Source: Treponema sp. UBA3649 (GTDB lineage: Bacteria; Spirochaetota; Spirochaetia; Treponematales; Treponemataceae). Taken from it: a stretch of 11,811 nucleotides of DNA. Location: assembly GCA_002373325.1 (NCBI GenBank), contig DFKI01000158.1, forward strand, positions 1 through 11,811. Reading direction: 5' to 3'. Positions 1 to 6,208 of the stretch are shown here, one piece after another; positions within the stretch are counted from its first letter, which is position 1; each line of letters begins with the position of its first letter. A program made the translations under genes and the position numbers. The notes below the pieces were generated by a model, which did no database searches, was not told the DNA's origin, and saw only the letters and a list, made by a program, of their open reading frames with translations.

Positions 1-191
1 TCCTTGAACCACATCTTTGCGTGCTCTTTCTCGTTGTCAGCGGTCTTGAGGAACATTGCCGAAATCTGCTCGTATCCTTCTTTTTTTGCCACCGAAGCGA
101 AGTACGTGTACTTGTTCCTTGCCTGGCTCTCACCGGCGAATGCAGCCTGAAGATTTTTCTCTGTCTGTGTTCCTGCGTATTTGTTTGCCAT
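1..191 (-). CDS. rbr: Rubrerythrin, possible separate product from internal start (partial)
   Basis: The same frame as the fusion, read from the internal ATG at 191. The first residues, MANKYAGTQTEKNLQAAFAG, are typical of a free-standing rubrerythrin N-terminus. The visible 63 residues include the first helix Glu (AGESQAR) and the EKEHA motif of the second helix, both diiron ligand regions. An ideal Shine-Dalgarno (AAAGGAG, 6 bases before the ATG) supports independent initiation. Rubrerythrin normally reduces hydrogen peroxide to water with electrons from rubredoxin. The rest of the protein, including its own C-terminal rubredoxin domain if present, is outside the window. Whether this is a real second product or a relic of a former gene boundary cannot be settled from sequence. 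Confidence 0.5.
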   Translation of the reverse strand, partial: MANKYAGTQTEKNLQAAFAGESQARNKYTYFASVAKKEGYEQISAMFLKTADNEKEHAKMWFK

Positions 192-887
192 TTTATTCTC
201 CTTTGAATTTGATTTTGCATTTGCGCTTGATTCTGTCTTGATTTTGTTTTCCGCCATTTCCGCAGCAGGGGACTCCTCGTAAATCGGCTCGAAATCCTCC
301 GCTGGATGACCGCACATGGGACAAGTGTAATCGGACGGCAGCTCGCTCTGCATGTATTCGTATCCGCAGATTTTGCACCTCCACCCGATTATTTTCCTCG
401 CCGCCTCAATCTTCACCCTGGGCTTTACGCTGCTCTGATAGTATGAGTAGGTCATGGGCTCCGTGGAAGACGTCACCTTTGCGTCCTCAATCTCCGCGAC
501 AAAGAGAGTGTGCGTTCCCAAATCGCTTTTGGAAATCACCCTGCATGAGAAAATGGAGCATGTGCTTGAAAGAATGTAGGGGCATCCGTTTTTGTCCGTC
601 CCGTGCTTGAAATCAGCGAACTTGTCCACGTTCCTTCCGCTCTGGTATCCGAATCGCTTGAAGAGATCGAAGACAGCGCTTTTGTCCAGCACCGAAAGAC
701 AGAAAACTCCGGACTCCTTGATCAGGTCACAGGTATAGTTTCCGTTCAAAAGTGAGACGGAAAATCTTGCGGGATCGGAGGCCACCTGCATACAAGTGTT
801 CGTTATGCACGCGTTGATTTTTTCACCGCTTTTTGTGCCGATTACAAAGAGACCGTATGATATGTTGTAAAGTGTCTTGTTGTCCAT
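1..887 (-). CDS. Flavin reductase-rubredoxin-rubrerythrin fusion (C-terminus beyond window)
   Basis: Partial gene; 295 codons are visible. Residues 1-160 look like a flavin reductase (FMN-binding split-barrel) domain of the kind found in high-molecular-weight rubredoxin: it starts MDNKTLYNISYGLFVIGT and includes NACITNTCMQVASDP. Residues 168-202 are a short rubredoxin domain with Cys171, Cys174, Cys189 and Cys192 (CKICGY and CPMCG). A hydrophilic Lys/Ser/Asn/Glu linker (about 203-232) follows. From Met233 the frame continues into rubrerythrin: AAFAGESQARNKY and ADNEKEHAKMW are its diiron-helix motifs. I found no stop between the modules. Known roles: flavoprotein-rubredoxins pass electrons from NAD(P)H, and rubrerythrin reduces peroxide in the cytoplasm. 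The ATG at 887 lies 11 bases after the desulfoferrodoxin stop with only a weak Shine-Dalgarno, which suggests translational coupling. It is unclear whether the product is one polypeptide or two (see the internal ribosome binding site). Confidence 0.85.
   Translation of the reverse strand, partial: MDNKTLYNISYGLFVIGTKSGEKINACITNTCMQVASDPARFSVSLLNGNYTCDLIKESGVFCLSVLDKSAVFDLFKRFGYQSGRNVDKFADFKHGTDKNGCPYILSSTCSIFSCRVISKSDLGTHTLFVAEIEDAKVTSSTEPMTYSYYQSSVKPRVKIEAARKIIGWRCKICGYEYMQSELPSDYTCPMCGHPAEDFEPIYEESPAAEMAENKIKTESSANAKSNSKENKMANKYAGTQTEKNLQAAFAGESQARNKYTYFASVAKKEGYEQISAMFLKTADNEKEHAKMWFK
189..204 (-). promoter_or_regulatory. Internal Shine-Dalgarno and start codon within the fusion frame
   Basis: AAAGGAG (204-198), a 6-base gap, then ATG (191-189). 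It sits in the linker between the rubredoxin and rubrerythrin modules, exactly where a rubrerythrin gene would begin. It is as strong as the start signals of the stand-alone genes in this window, so rubrerythrin may be made both fused and free. Confidence 0.6.
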
Positions 888-898
888 AGACCGTCCGA

Positions 899-1276
899 TT
901 ATTTGTCCGCCCAAAGTCCGTGGAGGTTGCAGTATGCGTATGCCCTCACGACCTCATCTCCGTCAACGAGCGCGAAACTTGCCTTGGGCTCTTCTCCGGG
1001 CTTAAGGAATTTAATCTGATTTCCGGATTTTGTCTCAAGCGCAATCCACTCGATGAAATGTTTTTCCTCCATTGGATGTGTCACCGAGCCGACCGCCACC
1101 TTCACGAGACTTCCGCTCTTCTCCACCACGGGAACATGCTTTTCCACAGCAGCGTCCGTCGTGTTCGCCTTGAGCTCAATCATCGCTTCCCCGCAGCACA
1201 TCGTGTCGCATGGTGAGCCTTTGAGCATGGCAACAACCTTTCCGCATTTTTTGCATTTGTAGAATTTCAGGGCCAT
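899..1276 (-). CDS. dfx: Desulfoferrodoxin (two-iron superoxide reductase)
   Basis: A 125-residue cytoplasmic enzyme that reduces superoxide to hydrogen peroxide without making oxygen. The N-terminal desulforedoxin-like domain has Cys8, Cys11, Cys27 and Cys28 for the Fe(SCys)4 centre. The catalytic domain has the expected iron ligands His47 (EKHVP), His67 (VTHPM), His73 (KHFIEW), Cys116 and His119 (YCNLHG), plus the conserved Glu45-Lys46 pair. Length and ligand spacing match the two-iron class. The start at 1276 is preceded by GGAGGAG with an 8-base gap. It is the first gene of an operon with the flavoprotein-rubredoxin-rubrerythrin frame 11 bases downstream: rubredoxin is the usual electron donor and rubrerythrin consumes the peroxide. 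I could not single out a convincing promoter in the AT-rich upstream DNA. Confidence 0.97.
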   Translation of the reverse strand: MALKFYKCKKCGKVVAMLKGSPCDTMCCGEAMIELKANTTDAAVEKHVPVVEKSGSLVKVAVGSVTHPMEEKHFIEWIALETKSGNQIKFLKPGEEPKASFALVDGDEVVRAYAYCNLHGLWADK

Positions 1277-1384
1277 AATATTTTCTCCTCCTGCCTAACG
1301 GGTCTTTTTCTCCCCATTTAAAAGTTAGCAGATAAACAGGGATTTGTAAATAGCAAAGTTAAAAATCCACATATCAAAATCCTC

Positions 1385-1413
1385 TTGCCAAGTGAAAGTT
1401 TATGTGCTATTTT
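1385..1413 (+). promoter_or_regulatory. Candidate promoter of the DUF3737 gene
   Basis: TTGCCA (-35, 1385-1390), a 17-base spacer and TATTTT (-10, 1408-1413), about 40 bases before the Shine-Dalgarno GGGAG at 1453-1457. The -35 is good and the -10 is mediocre. The rest of the 1277-1461 gap is AT-rich spacer between two divergent genes. Confidence 0.4.
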
Positions 1414-1461
1414 AATTGTGGAATCTTTTGATTTATCGCATGATTTTTAAACGGGAGTCTT

Positions 1462-2301
1462 ATGGAATACATTAATCTGACCTTGGATGAGGAGCGTGCC
1501 CTGTACGCGGTTTCGGACTCAAGCGTCGTGAACTGCCGGTTTGACGGTCCTCTTGACGGGGAATCTGCCTTGAAGGAAGCGAGGAAAATCAATGTGCGGG
1601 ACTCCTTTTTCAACCTGCGCTATCCTCTTTGGCATGTGGTCGATTCGGAAATCCATGGCTGCAAGATGACGGAATCCTGCCGCGCGCCTCTTTGGTATGA
1701 CAGGAATCTTTTGATTGAGGGATGCGAAATCAACGGAACAAAGGCCCTTCGCGAATGTGATTCAATCATCCTGAAAAATTCCAGCGCAAAATCTGCGGAG
1801 TTCATCTGGAAATGCCGTGGACTTGAGATTGACAATCTTGTCGTGGAGGAATCCGAGTATCCGTTTTTTGAGGTTGATTCGGCCAAAATCAGCAATCTGA
1901 AAATGAAGGGAAAATATTCTTTTCAATATTGCAGCGACGTTTCAATCTCCGGTTCCATTCTCGACACGAAGGATGCTTTCTGGCACACGAAGAACATGCA
2001 AGTCCGTGACTCCGTAATCAAGGGGGAGTATCTTGCGTGGTACTCGGAAAATCTCACGCTCACGAATTGCCGCATCATCGGAACACAGCCGTTTTGTTAC
2101 TGCAAGAATCTTGTGCTTGAGAACTGCACGATGGAAAACTGTGACCTTGCGTTTGAGAGAAGCAGTGTCCGTGCGAAAATTTCCGGCAGAATCGACAGCG
2201 TGAAAAATCCTCTTTCGGGGCGGATTGAGGCCGATTCCATTGGTGAGATTATTATGGAAGATTCTTTTGTGGATCCTTCAAGGACAGAGATAATCTCTTG
2301 A
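1462..2301 (+). CDS. DUF3737 family protein, predicted right-handed beta-helix
   Basis: 279 residues. The segment CRFDGPLDGESALKE (26-40) followed by FNLRYPLWH matches what I recall of DUF3737, a family of unknown function in gut bacteria. The whole chain is built of short imperfect repeats (for example LLIEGCEIN, LEIDNLVVEE, MQVRDSVIKG, LTLTNCRII, LVLENCTMEN) with a period of roughly 20 residues, as in pentapeptide-like or pectate-lyase-like beta-solenoids. There is no signal peptide or membrane segment, so it is probably cytoplasmic. GGGAG lies 4 bases before the ATG. It is a single-gene unit, divergent from desulfoferrodoxin and convergent with the deaminase. No catalytic residues can be assigned; binding or scaffolding is only a guess. 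Confidence 0.85.
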   Translation: MEYINLTLDEERALYAVSDSSVVNCRFDGPLDGESALKEARKINVRDSFFNLRYPLWHVVDSEIHGCKMTESCRAPLWYDRNLLIEGCEINGTKALRECDSIILKNSSAKSAEFIWKCRGLEIDNLVVEESEYPFFEVDSAKISNLKMKGKYSFQYCSDVSISGSILDTKDAFWHTKNMQVRDSVIKGEYLAWYSENLTLTNCRIIGTQPFCYCKNLVLENCTMENCDLAFERSSVRAKISGRIDSVKNPLSGRIEADSIGEIIMEDSFVDPSRTEIIS

Positions 2302-2327
2302 ATTAAAAAGGGGAGTGGGGGCTGATT

Positions 2328-2774
2328 TCAGTAACGCTCGGCATTTTTTTTCATGTAGGCTTCGAAAAGCTCAAGGCATTTTTCTTTGTCACATTCTTTT
2401 GTCACAGATGTTCTGTCGGCGAATGTCTGGTAAAATTCGTCATCCCTGAAACCGATTCTGTCCGTGTCCTTTATGGAGCATCCGTAATAGACCTCCCTGA
2501 TGTTTGCCCAGAGAATCGCACCCATGCACATCGGACAAGGTTCCGCCGTAGTGTAGAGAATCGCTCCCGAGAGATTGTGGGTCCTGAGGTTTTTACATGC
2601 GTCGCGGATTGCCTCCATCTCGCCGTGGCATGTCGGGTCGTGGTTTAAAAGGACCTTGTTGTGTCCCCTTCCGACTATTTTTCCGTCCTTCACGATTACC
2701 GAGCCGAATGGACCTCCGTGCTTGTTTTCGATTCCGAAGTACGCTTCCTTCAGAGCTTCGTCCATGTAATCCAT
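2328..2774 (-). CDS. Nucleoside deaminase, guanine deaminase (GuaD)-like
   Basis: A zinc-dependent cytidine-deaminase-fold enzyme, 148 residues from the chosen start. The zinc site is complete: CHGE motif (His50 and catalytic Glu52) and PCPMC (Cys80 and Cys83). GGPFGSVIVKDGKIVGRGHN and the conserved NHDPT fit the GuaD-like purine deaminase group better than TadA, which favours guanine deamination to xanthine in purine salvage, although substrate cannot be read from sequence. The frame is open back to an ATG at 2813 (161 residues), but that codon has GGAG directly abutting it and would lie at the transcription start predicted from the promoter at 2819-2847. The ATG at 2774 has GGGGG 8 bases ahead and gives a normal family N-terminus, so I chose it. 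No neighbour belongs to purine metabolism. Confidence 0.9.
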   Translation of the reverse strand: MDYMDEALKEAYFGIENKHGGPFGSVIVKDGKIVGRGHNKVLLNHDPTCHGEMEAIRDACKNLRTHNLSGAILYTTAEPCPMCMGAILWANIREVYYGCSIKDTDRIGFRDDEFYQTFADRTSVTKECDKEKCLELFEAYMKKNAERY

Positions 2775-2818
2775 GCCCATTTCCCCCGCGTTGAAAATTG
2801 ATTTCGTTTCCATCTCCG

Positions 2819-2847
2819 AACATAAACTTTTTTGCTGATAAAGTCAA
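2819..2847 (-). promoter_or_regulatory. Promoter of the deaminase gene
   Basis: TTGACT (-35, 2847-2842), a 17-base spacer and TATGTT (-10, 2824-2819). Transcription would begin near 2812. That puts the upstream in-frame ATG at 2813 at or before the transcript end and supports initiation at 2774. Confidence 0.55.
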
Positions 2848-2884
2848 CATTGCACTTTGTCTCCGAAGGCTCTGTCTCCCCCTC

Positions 2885-2913
2885 TTCCAAAAGTCCCGCG
2901 TTTGTTGTATAAT
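2885..2913 (+). promoter_or_regulatory. Candidate promoter of acetate kinase
   Basis: A perfect TATAAT (-10, 2908-2913), a 17-base spacer, and a weak -35, TTCCAA (2885-2890). The predicted transcript starts near 2920 and has a short leader of about 30 bases to the ATG at 2952. Confidence 0.5.
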
Positions 2914-2951
2914 AAGAAATCCAATTTTTAAATTTGAACAAGAGGCGAATT

Positions 2952-4289
2952 ATGGCTATGGTAATTTTGACATTGAACTGCGGCTCATCCTCCGCAAAGT
3001 ATCAGGTATATGACTGGGACGCAAAGGAAGTTTTGGCGAACGGTGTTGTCGAGAGAATCGGAATCGAGGGATCCGGAATCACCCACAAGGCAAAGGGAAA
3101 CAAGACTGAAATCAAGAGTCCCTGCCCCACGCACAAGGAAGCAATCGAGCTGATTCTGAAGACCATCACCGACAAGGAAGTGGGAGTCATTGAGGATATG
3201 TCCGTAATCAAGTCTGTGGGACACCGCGTTCTTCACGGAGGCGACAAGTTCACGAAGAGCGTCGTGATTACTCCCGAGGTCCTTGAGACATTCCGTTCGG
3301 TTCAGGATTTGGGACCGCTCCACAACCCCGCGAACATCATGGGAATTGAGGCCGCACAGAAAGTCATGCCGGGAGTTCCCCAGTGCGCTATCATGGACAC
3401 AGCCTGGCACCAGACCATGCCCGAGTCCTCATTTATGTATGCGATCCCACGCGAATGGTACACGAAGTATGCGGCACGCCGCTACGGATTCCACGGAACA
3501 AGCTTCCTTTATACGGCAAAACGTGCGTCAGTCCTCCTTCACAAAAAGCCCGAGGACACAAACGTGATTATCTGCCACATCGGAAACGGAGCATCTGTTT
3601 GTGCGGTCAAGAACGGAAAGTGCTACGACACGTCCATGGGAATCACTCCCCTTGAAGGACTCGTCATGGGAACACGCTCAGGAGATTTGGACCCGGCCCT
3701 TCCCTTCTACATCATGCGTAAGACCGGAATGAGCGCGGCAGAGATGGACACAGCCTTGAACAAAAAATGCGGACTTTTGGGAATCACCGAAAAATACTCA
3801 GACCGCCGTGACATTGAGGTAGCGGCAGCCGAGGGTGACAAGCTCGCACGTCTTTCAATCGACATGGAAGTGCAGAGACTCAGAAAATACATCGGAGCGT
3901 TCATGGCGGAAATCGGACCGGTGGACGCAATCATCTTTACGGCAGGCGTCGGAGAAAGATCCCCGATCATCCGCGGTGCCTCTCTCAAGGGACTTGATTT
4001 CATGGGCGTGAAGATTGACATGCAGAAGAACGAGTGGAGCTTTACCGGAAACGCGGAGACATGCATCTCAGCCGACGACAGCAAGGTGAAGGTCTTCGTC
4101 ATCCCAACTGACGAGGAGCTTGTTATGACCGAGGATGCCTACGCATTGATGAAGGGAAATTACGACGTTCACACGAACTTCACATACAGCTTCCAGAGTA
4201 AGGACTACGTGAACAAGGCGAGGGAGGAAGGTCTGAAAAAGGACATCGCAAAGAATCCCCACCTGGCGGATGTCGTGGTGCGCCCATAA
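2952..4289 (+). CDS. ackA: Acetate kinase
   Basis: 445 residues. It interconverts acetyl phosphate + ADP and acetate + ATP, the substrate-level phosphorylation step of acetate-forming fermentation in the cytoplasm. ASKHA-family motifs are intact: NCGSSSAKY (9-17), GHRVLHGG (90-97, Arg92), the catalytic Asp149 in DTAWH, YGFHGTSF (178-185, His181), HIGNGAS (209-215), GTRSGDLDP (240-248, Arg242), GVGERS (332-337) and PTDEEL (385-390, in place of the common TNEE). The chain is about 45 residues longer than typical 400-residue enzymes; the extra part is a charged C-terminal tail after residue 400. The frame is open to a TTG at 2934, but AAGAGG (2940-2945) sits 6 bases before the ATG at 2952, so I chose that start. 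No phosphotransacetylase gene is adjacent; it has its own promoter. Confidence 0.97.
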   Translation: MAMVILTLNCGSSSAKYQVYDWDAKEVLANGVVERIGIEGSGITHKAKGNKTEIKSPCPTHKEAIELILKTITDKEVGVIEDMSVIKSVGHRVLHGGDKFTKSVVITPEVLETFRSVQDLGPLHNPANIMGIEAAQKVMPGVPQCAIMDTAWHQTMPESSFMYAIPREWYTKYAARRYGFHGTSFLYTAKRASVLLHKKPEDTNVIICHIGNGASVCAVKNGKCYDTSMGITPLEGLVMGTRSGDLDPALPFYIMRKTGMSAAEMDTALNKKCGLLGITEKYSDRRDIEVAAAEGDKLARLSIDMEVQRLRKYIGAFMAEIGPVDAIIFTAGVGERSPIIRGASLKGLDFMGVKIDMQKNEWSFTGNAETCISADDSKVKVFVIPTDEELVMTEDAYALMKGNYDVHTNFTYSFQSKDYVNKAREEGLKKDIAKNPHLADVVVRP

Positions 4290-4306
4290 GGCTTACTAAT
4301 AACGTG

Positions 4307-4377
4307 TGTCATTGCCGGACTTGATCCGGCAATCCATGGGCATCAAATAGATTATCGGGTCTAGCCCGATAATGACA
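4307..4377. repeat. 71-bp composite palindromic repeat, copy 1
   Basis: Bounded by TGTCATT and AATGACA. It contains two stem-loops: ATTGCCGGA/TCCGGCAAT (9 bp, 5-base loop) and ATTATCGGG/CCCGATAAT (9 bp, 5-base loop). Read inward from each end, the two arms resemble each other, so the unit looks like two diverged copies of one REP-like palindrome facing each other. It begins 17 bases after the acetate kinase stop. Confidence 0.9.
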
Positions 4378-4389
4378 GTTTGGCTCCTA

Positions 4390-4460
4390 TGTCATTGCCG
4401 GGCTTGACCCGGCAATCCATGAACATCAAATAGATTATCGAGTCAAGCCCGATAATGACA
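4390..4460. repeat. 71-bp composite palindromic repeat, copy 2
   Basis: Same length and orientation as copy 1, 12 bases further on. I count six differences between the copies. Two of them (A to G and T to C in the first stem) change an A-T pair to G-C, which is compensatory. The second stem has one mismatch here. Neither copy is followed by a T tract, so they are not ordinary intrinsic terminators, although they could slow the polymerase or protect the 3' end of the ackA transcript. Confidence 0.9.
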
Positions 4461-4508
4461 TCCGTTGTGAATTTGAGACTGTCCCTGATTAGACAGGAGA
4501 GAAAATAT

Positions 4509-6185
4509 ATGAGAAACACAACGAAACTGGGCCGCGCTTTATTGATTGCGGCATTTTTTTTATCCTGCATTTCCACGGCTTTTTTTTCATGCGCATCGGG
4601 AAATAAGCTCGTAAGCGCGAATCCTACGGTCAGCGAGAGACCTGAAATCATTGAGACAAAGAAAGGAAAAATCCGTGGTGTGTATGCGCCGTCCCTTAAA
4701 AGAGGAGATCCTCTTGTTGAGCTTTACGCAGGAATCCCCTTTGCAAAAGCTCCAGTTGGAGATTTAAGATGGAAGCCCCCGGTGGAAGCGGAAAGCTGGG
4801 GCGGAGTTTTCGATGCGGACACATTTGCCCCGCGAGCGATGCAAAAAAAATCCACATGGCTTGAAAGCTTCATCTACAAAAATTTCATCTACCACAGGAG
4901 TAACCGTGAGGACGACGCGCCCATGAGCGAGGACTGTCTTTACCTGAACGTGTGGAAGCCCGCGGACGCAACGGACTCGTCAAATCTTCCTGTCCTTGTC
5001 TACATCCACGGTGGAAGCCTGATGACGGGCTCAAGCTATTCGGACTCCTTTGACGGAACCACATTCGCGAAAAACGGAATCGTCGTGGTGACGGTGGCAT
5101 ACCGGCTCGGGGTATTCGGATATTTCGCGGCAGATGAGCTTGCAAAAGAAAGCGACGTGGGAACCACTGGAAACTACGGACTTCTCGACCAGATTGCGGC
5201 GTTGAGGTGGGTGCATGAGAACATCGCATCATTCGGAGGAAACCCGGATAACGTGACCATTGCCGGAGAGTCTGCCGGAGCATCATCGGTCGGCGCCTTG
5301 TGTGTGAGTCCGCTTTCAAAAAATCTTTTCAAACGTGCCATAGCGGAAAGCTCGGGGCTTGCGGTTCCTCTTCCTCCCCACACATACAGAAATCTTGATG
5401 ACGCGAAAAAAATGGGACGGGATATCATGGAGGAGTTCAAAGTCAGTTCGGTGGAGGAGCTAAGAAAAATCCCGGCGGAAAAACTGATTAAGACAAAGCA
5501 CGCGAACAACTCACTCACCGTGGACGGATACGCGCTTACGGAGCCACCCTATCAGACCTATCTCAAAGGCGAAAATCACGAGGAGGCGCTCCTCAACGGA
5601 TTCAACGCGAACGAGGCATATTTCTTCAATTTCTTCGGGGGCAATGCGGGCAAAAAAAATTATCGGGAGAAGATTGAGTCCTACTTCGGTCCTCACACGG
5701 ATGAGGTTCTTGCTGCGCGACCTGCGGAATCAAACTCGGAGGCAAAGAAAAACTGGAACGAGATTTGCAGCGCGGTATGGTTCGCAAACAGCCACGACTC
5801 ATGGACAAGGTTGATTTCATCCCAGGGAAAAAGCGCCTACGAATATTTTTTCACGAAGGAAAACGGAGGAATCGGAACCAACCACTCAGGGGAAATCATC
5901 TACTGCTACGGAAACGTCCCCGAGCTGAAATACTACGACGATGCGGACCACAGGCTTGAGAAAATCATGGCAAGCTACTGGATGAATTTCGTGAAAAACG
6001 GAAATCCCAACGGAAGCAATTTTTGGACAGAGGAAGAACTTCCAGAATGGCCTCTTGCATCGGAAAATCCCGGAAAGGTCCTTGAGCTCGGAGAAAACGT
6101 GGGACTTGTGCCCGATCCATACGCGGATCTTTATCCCATAATCGAAGCGACCATGAAAGAAAAGGCTTCCGGGCAAAGTTGGTAG
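4509..6185 (+). CDS. Type-B carboxylesterase, probable lipoprotein
   Basis: 558 residues, alpha/beta-hydrolase of the carboxylesterase type B family. The N-terminus is a secretion signal: basic MRNTTKLGR, a hydrophobic stretch to about residue 26, then FFSC with Cys28 as the likely lipidated residue (a relaxed spirochaete lipobox). EDCLYLNVW (141-149) and the oxyanion-hole HGG (167-169) precede the nucleophile Ser255 in GESAG; Glu369 (NANEA) and His459 (TNHSGE) complete the triad at family-typical positions. It should hydrolyse ester substrates at the cell surface or in the periplasm; the substrate is unknown, possibly acetyl or feruloyl esters of plant glycans in a gut setting (inference). 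Start: the frame opens at 4455 inside the repeat, but GGAG 9 bases before the ATG at 4509 and the signal peptide fix it there. The nuclease-like gene follows after 23 bases, so they are probably cotranscribed. Confidence 0.9.
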   Translation: MRNTTKLGRALLIAAFFLSCISTAFFSCASGNKLVSANPTVSERPEIIETKKGKIRGVYAPSLKRGDPLVELYAGIPFAKAPVGDLRWKPPVEAESWGGVFDADTFAPRAMQKKSTWLESFIYKNFIYHRSNREDDAPMSEDCLYLNVWKPADATDSSNLPVLVYIHGGSLMTGSSYSDSFDGTTFAKNGIVVVTVAYRLGVFGYFAADELAKESDVGTTGNYGLLDQIAALRWVHENIASFGGNPDNVTIAGESAGASSVGALCVSPLSKNLFKRAIAESSGLAVPLPPHTYRNLDDAKKMGRDIMEEFKVSSVEELRKIPAEKLIKTKHANNSLTVDGYALTEPPYQTYLKGENHEEALLNGFNANEAYFFNFFGGNAGKKNYREKIESYFGPHTDEVLAARPAESNSEAKKNWNEICSAVWFANSHDSWTRLISSQGKSAYEYFFTKENGGIGTNHSGEIIYCYGNVPELKYYDDADHRLEKIMASYWMNFVKNGNPNGSNFWTEEELPEWPLASENPGKVLELGENVGLVPDPYADLYPIIEATMKEKASGQSW

Positions 6186-6208
6186 GAGAAAAACAAAAGG
6201 AGCGGCAG

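Noticed and set aside
920..1262. Plus-strand frames of 69-98 residues opposite desulfoferrodoxin
   Set aside because: They are antisense shadows of a gene with all catalytic ligands in place.
2750..2941. 63-residue minus-strand frame between the deaminase and acetate kinase
   Set aside because: It crosses both promoters, overlaps the deaminase in another frame and has no ribosome site.
4307..4460. Palindromic repeats as a CRISPR array or as intrinsic terminators
   Set aside because: There are only two units with a 12-base spacer, so this is not a CRISPR array. Neither stem is followed by a T tract on either strand, so they are not standard terminators.
4455..4508. 18-codon upstream extension of the carboxylesterase beginning inside the palindromic repeat
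   Set aside because: The ATG at 4509 has a Shine-Dalgarno and begins a clean lipoprotein signal peptide; the extension would bury the signal.
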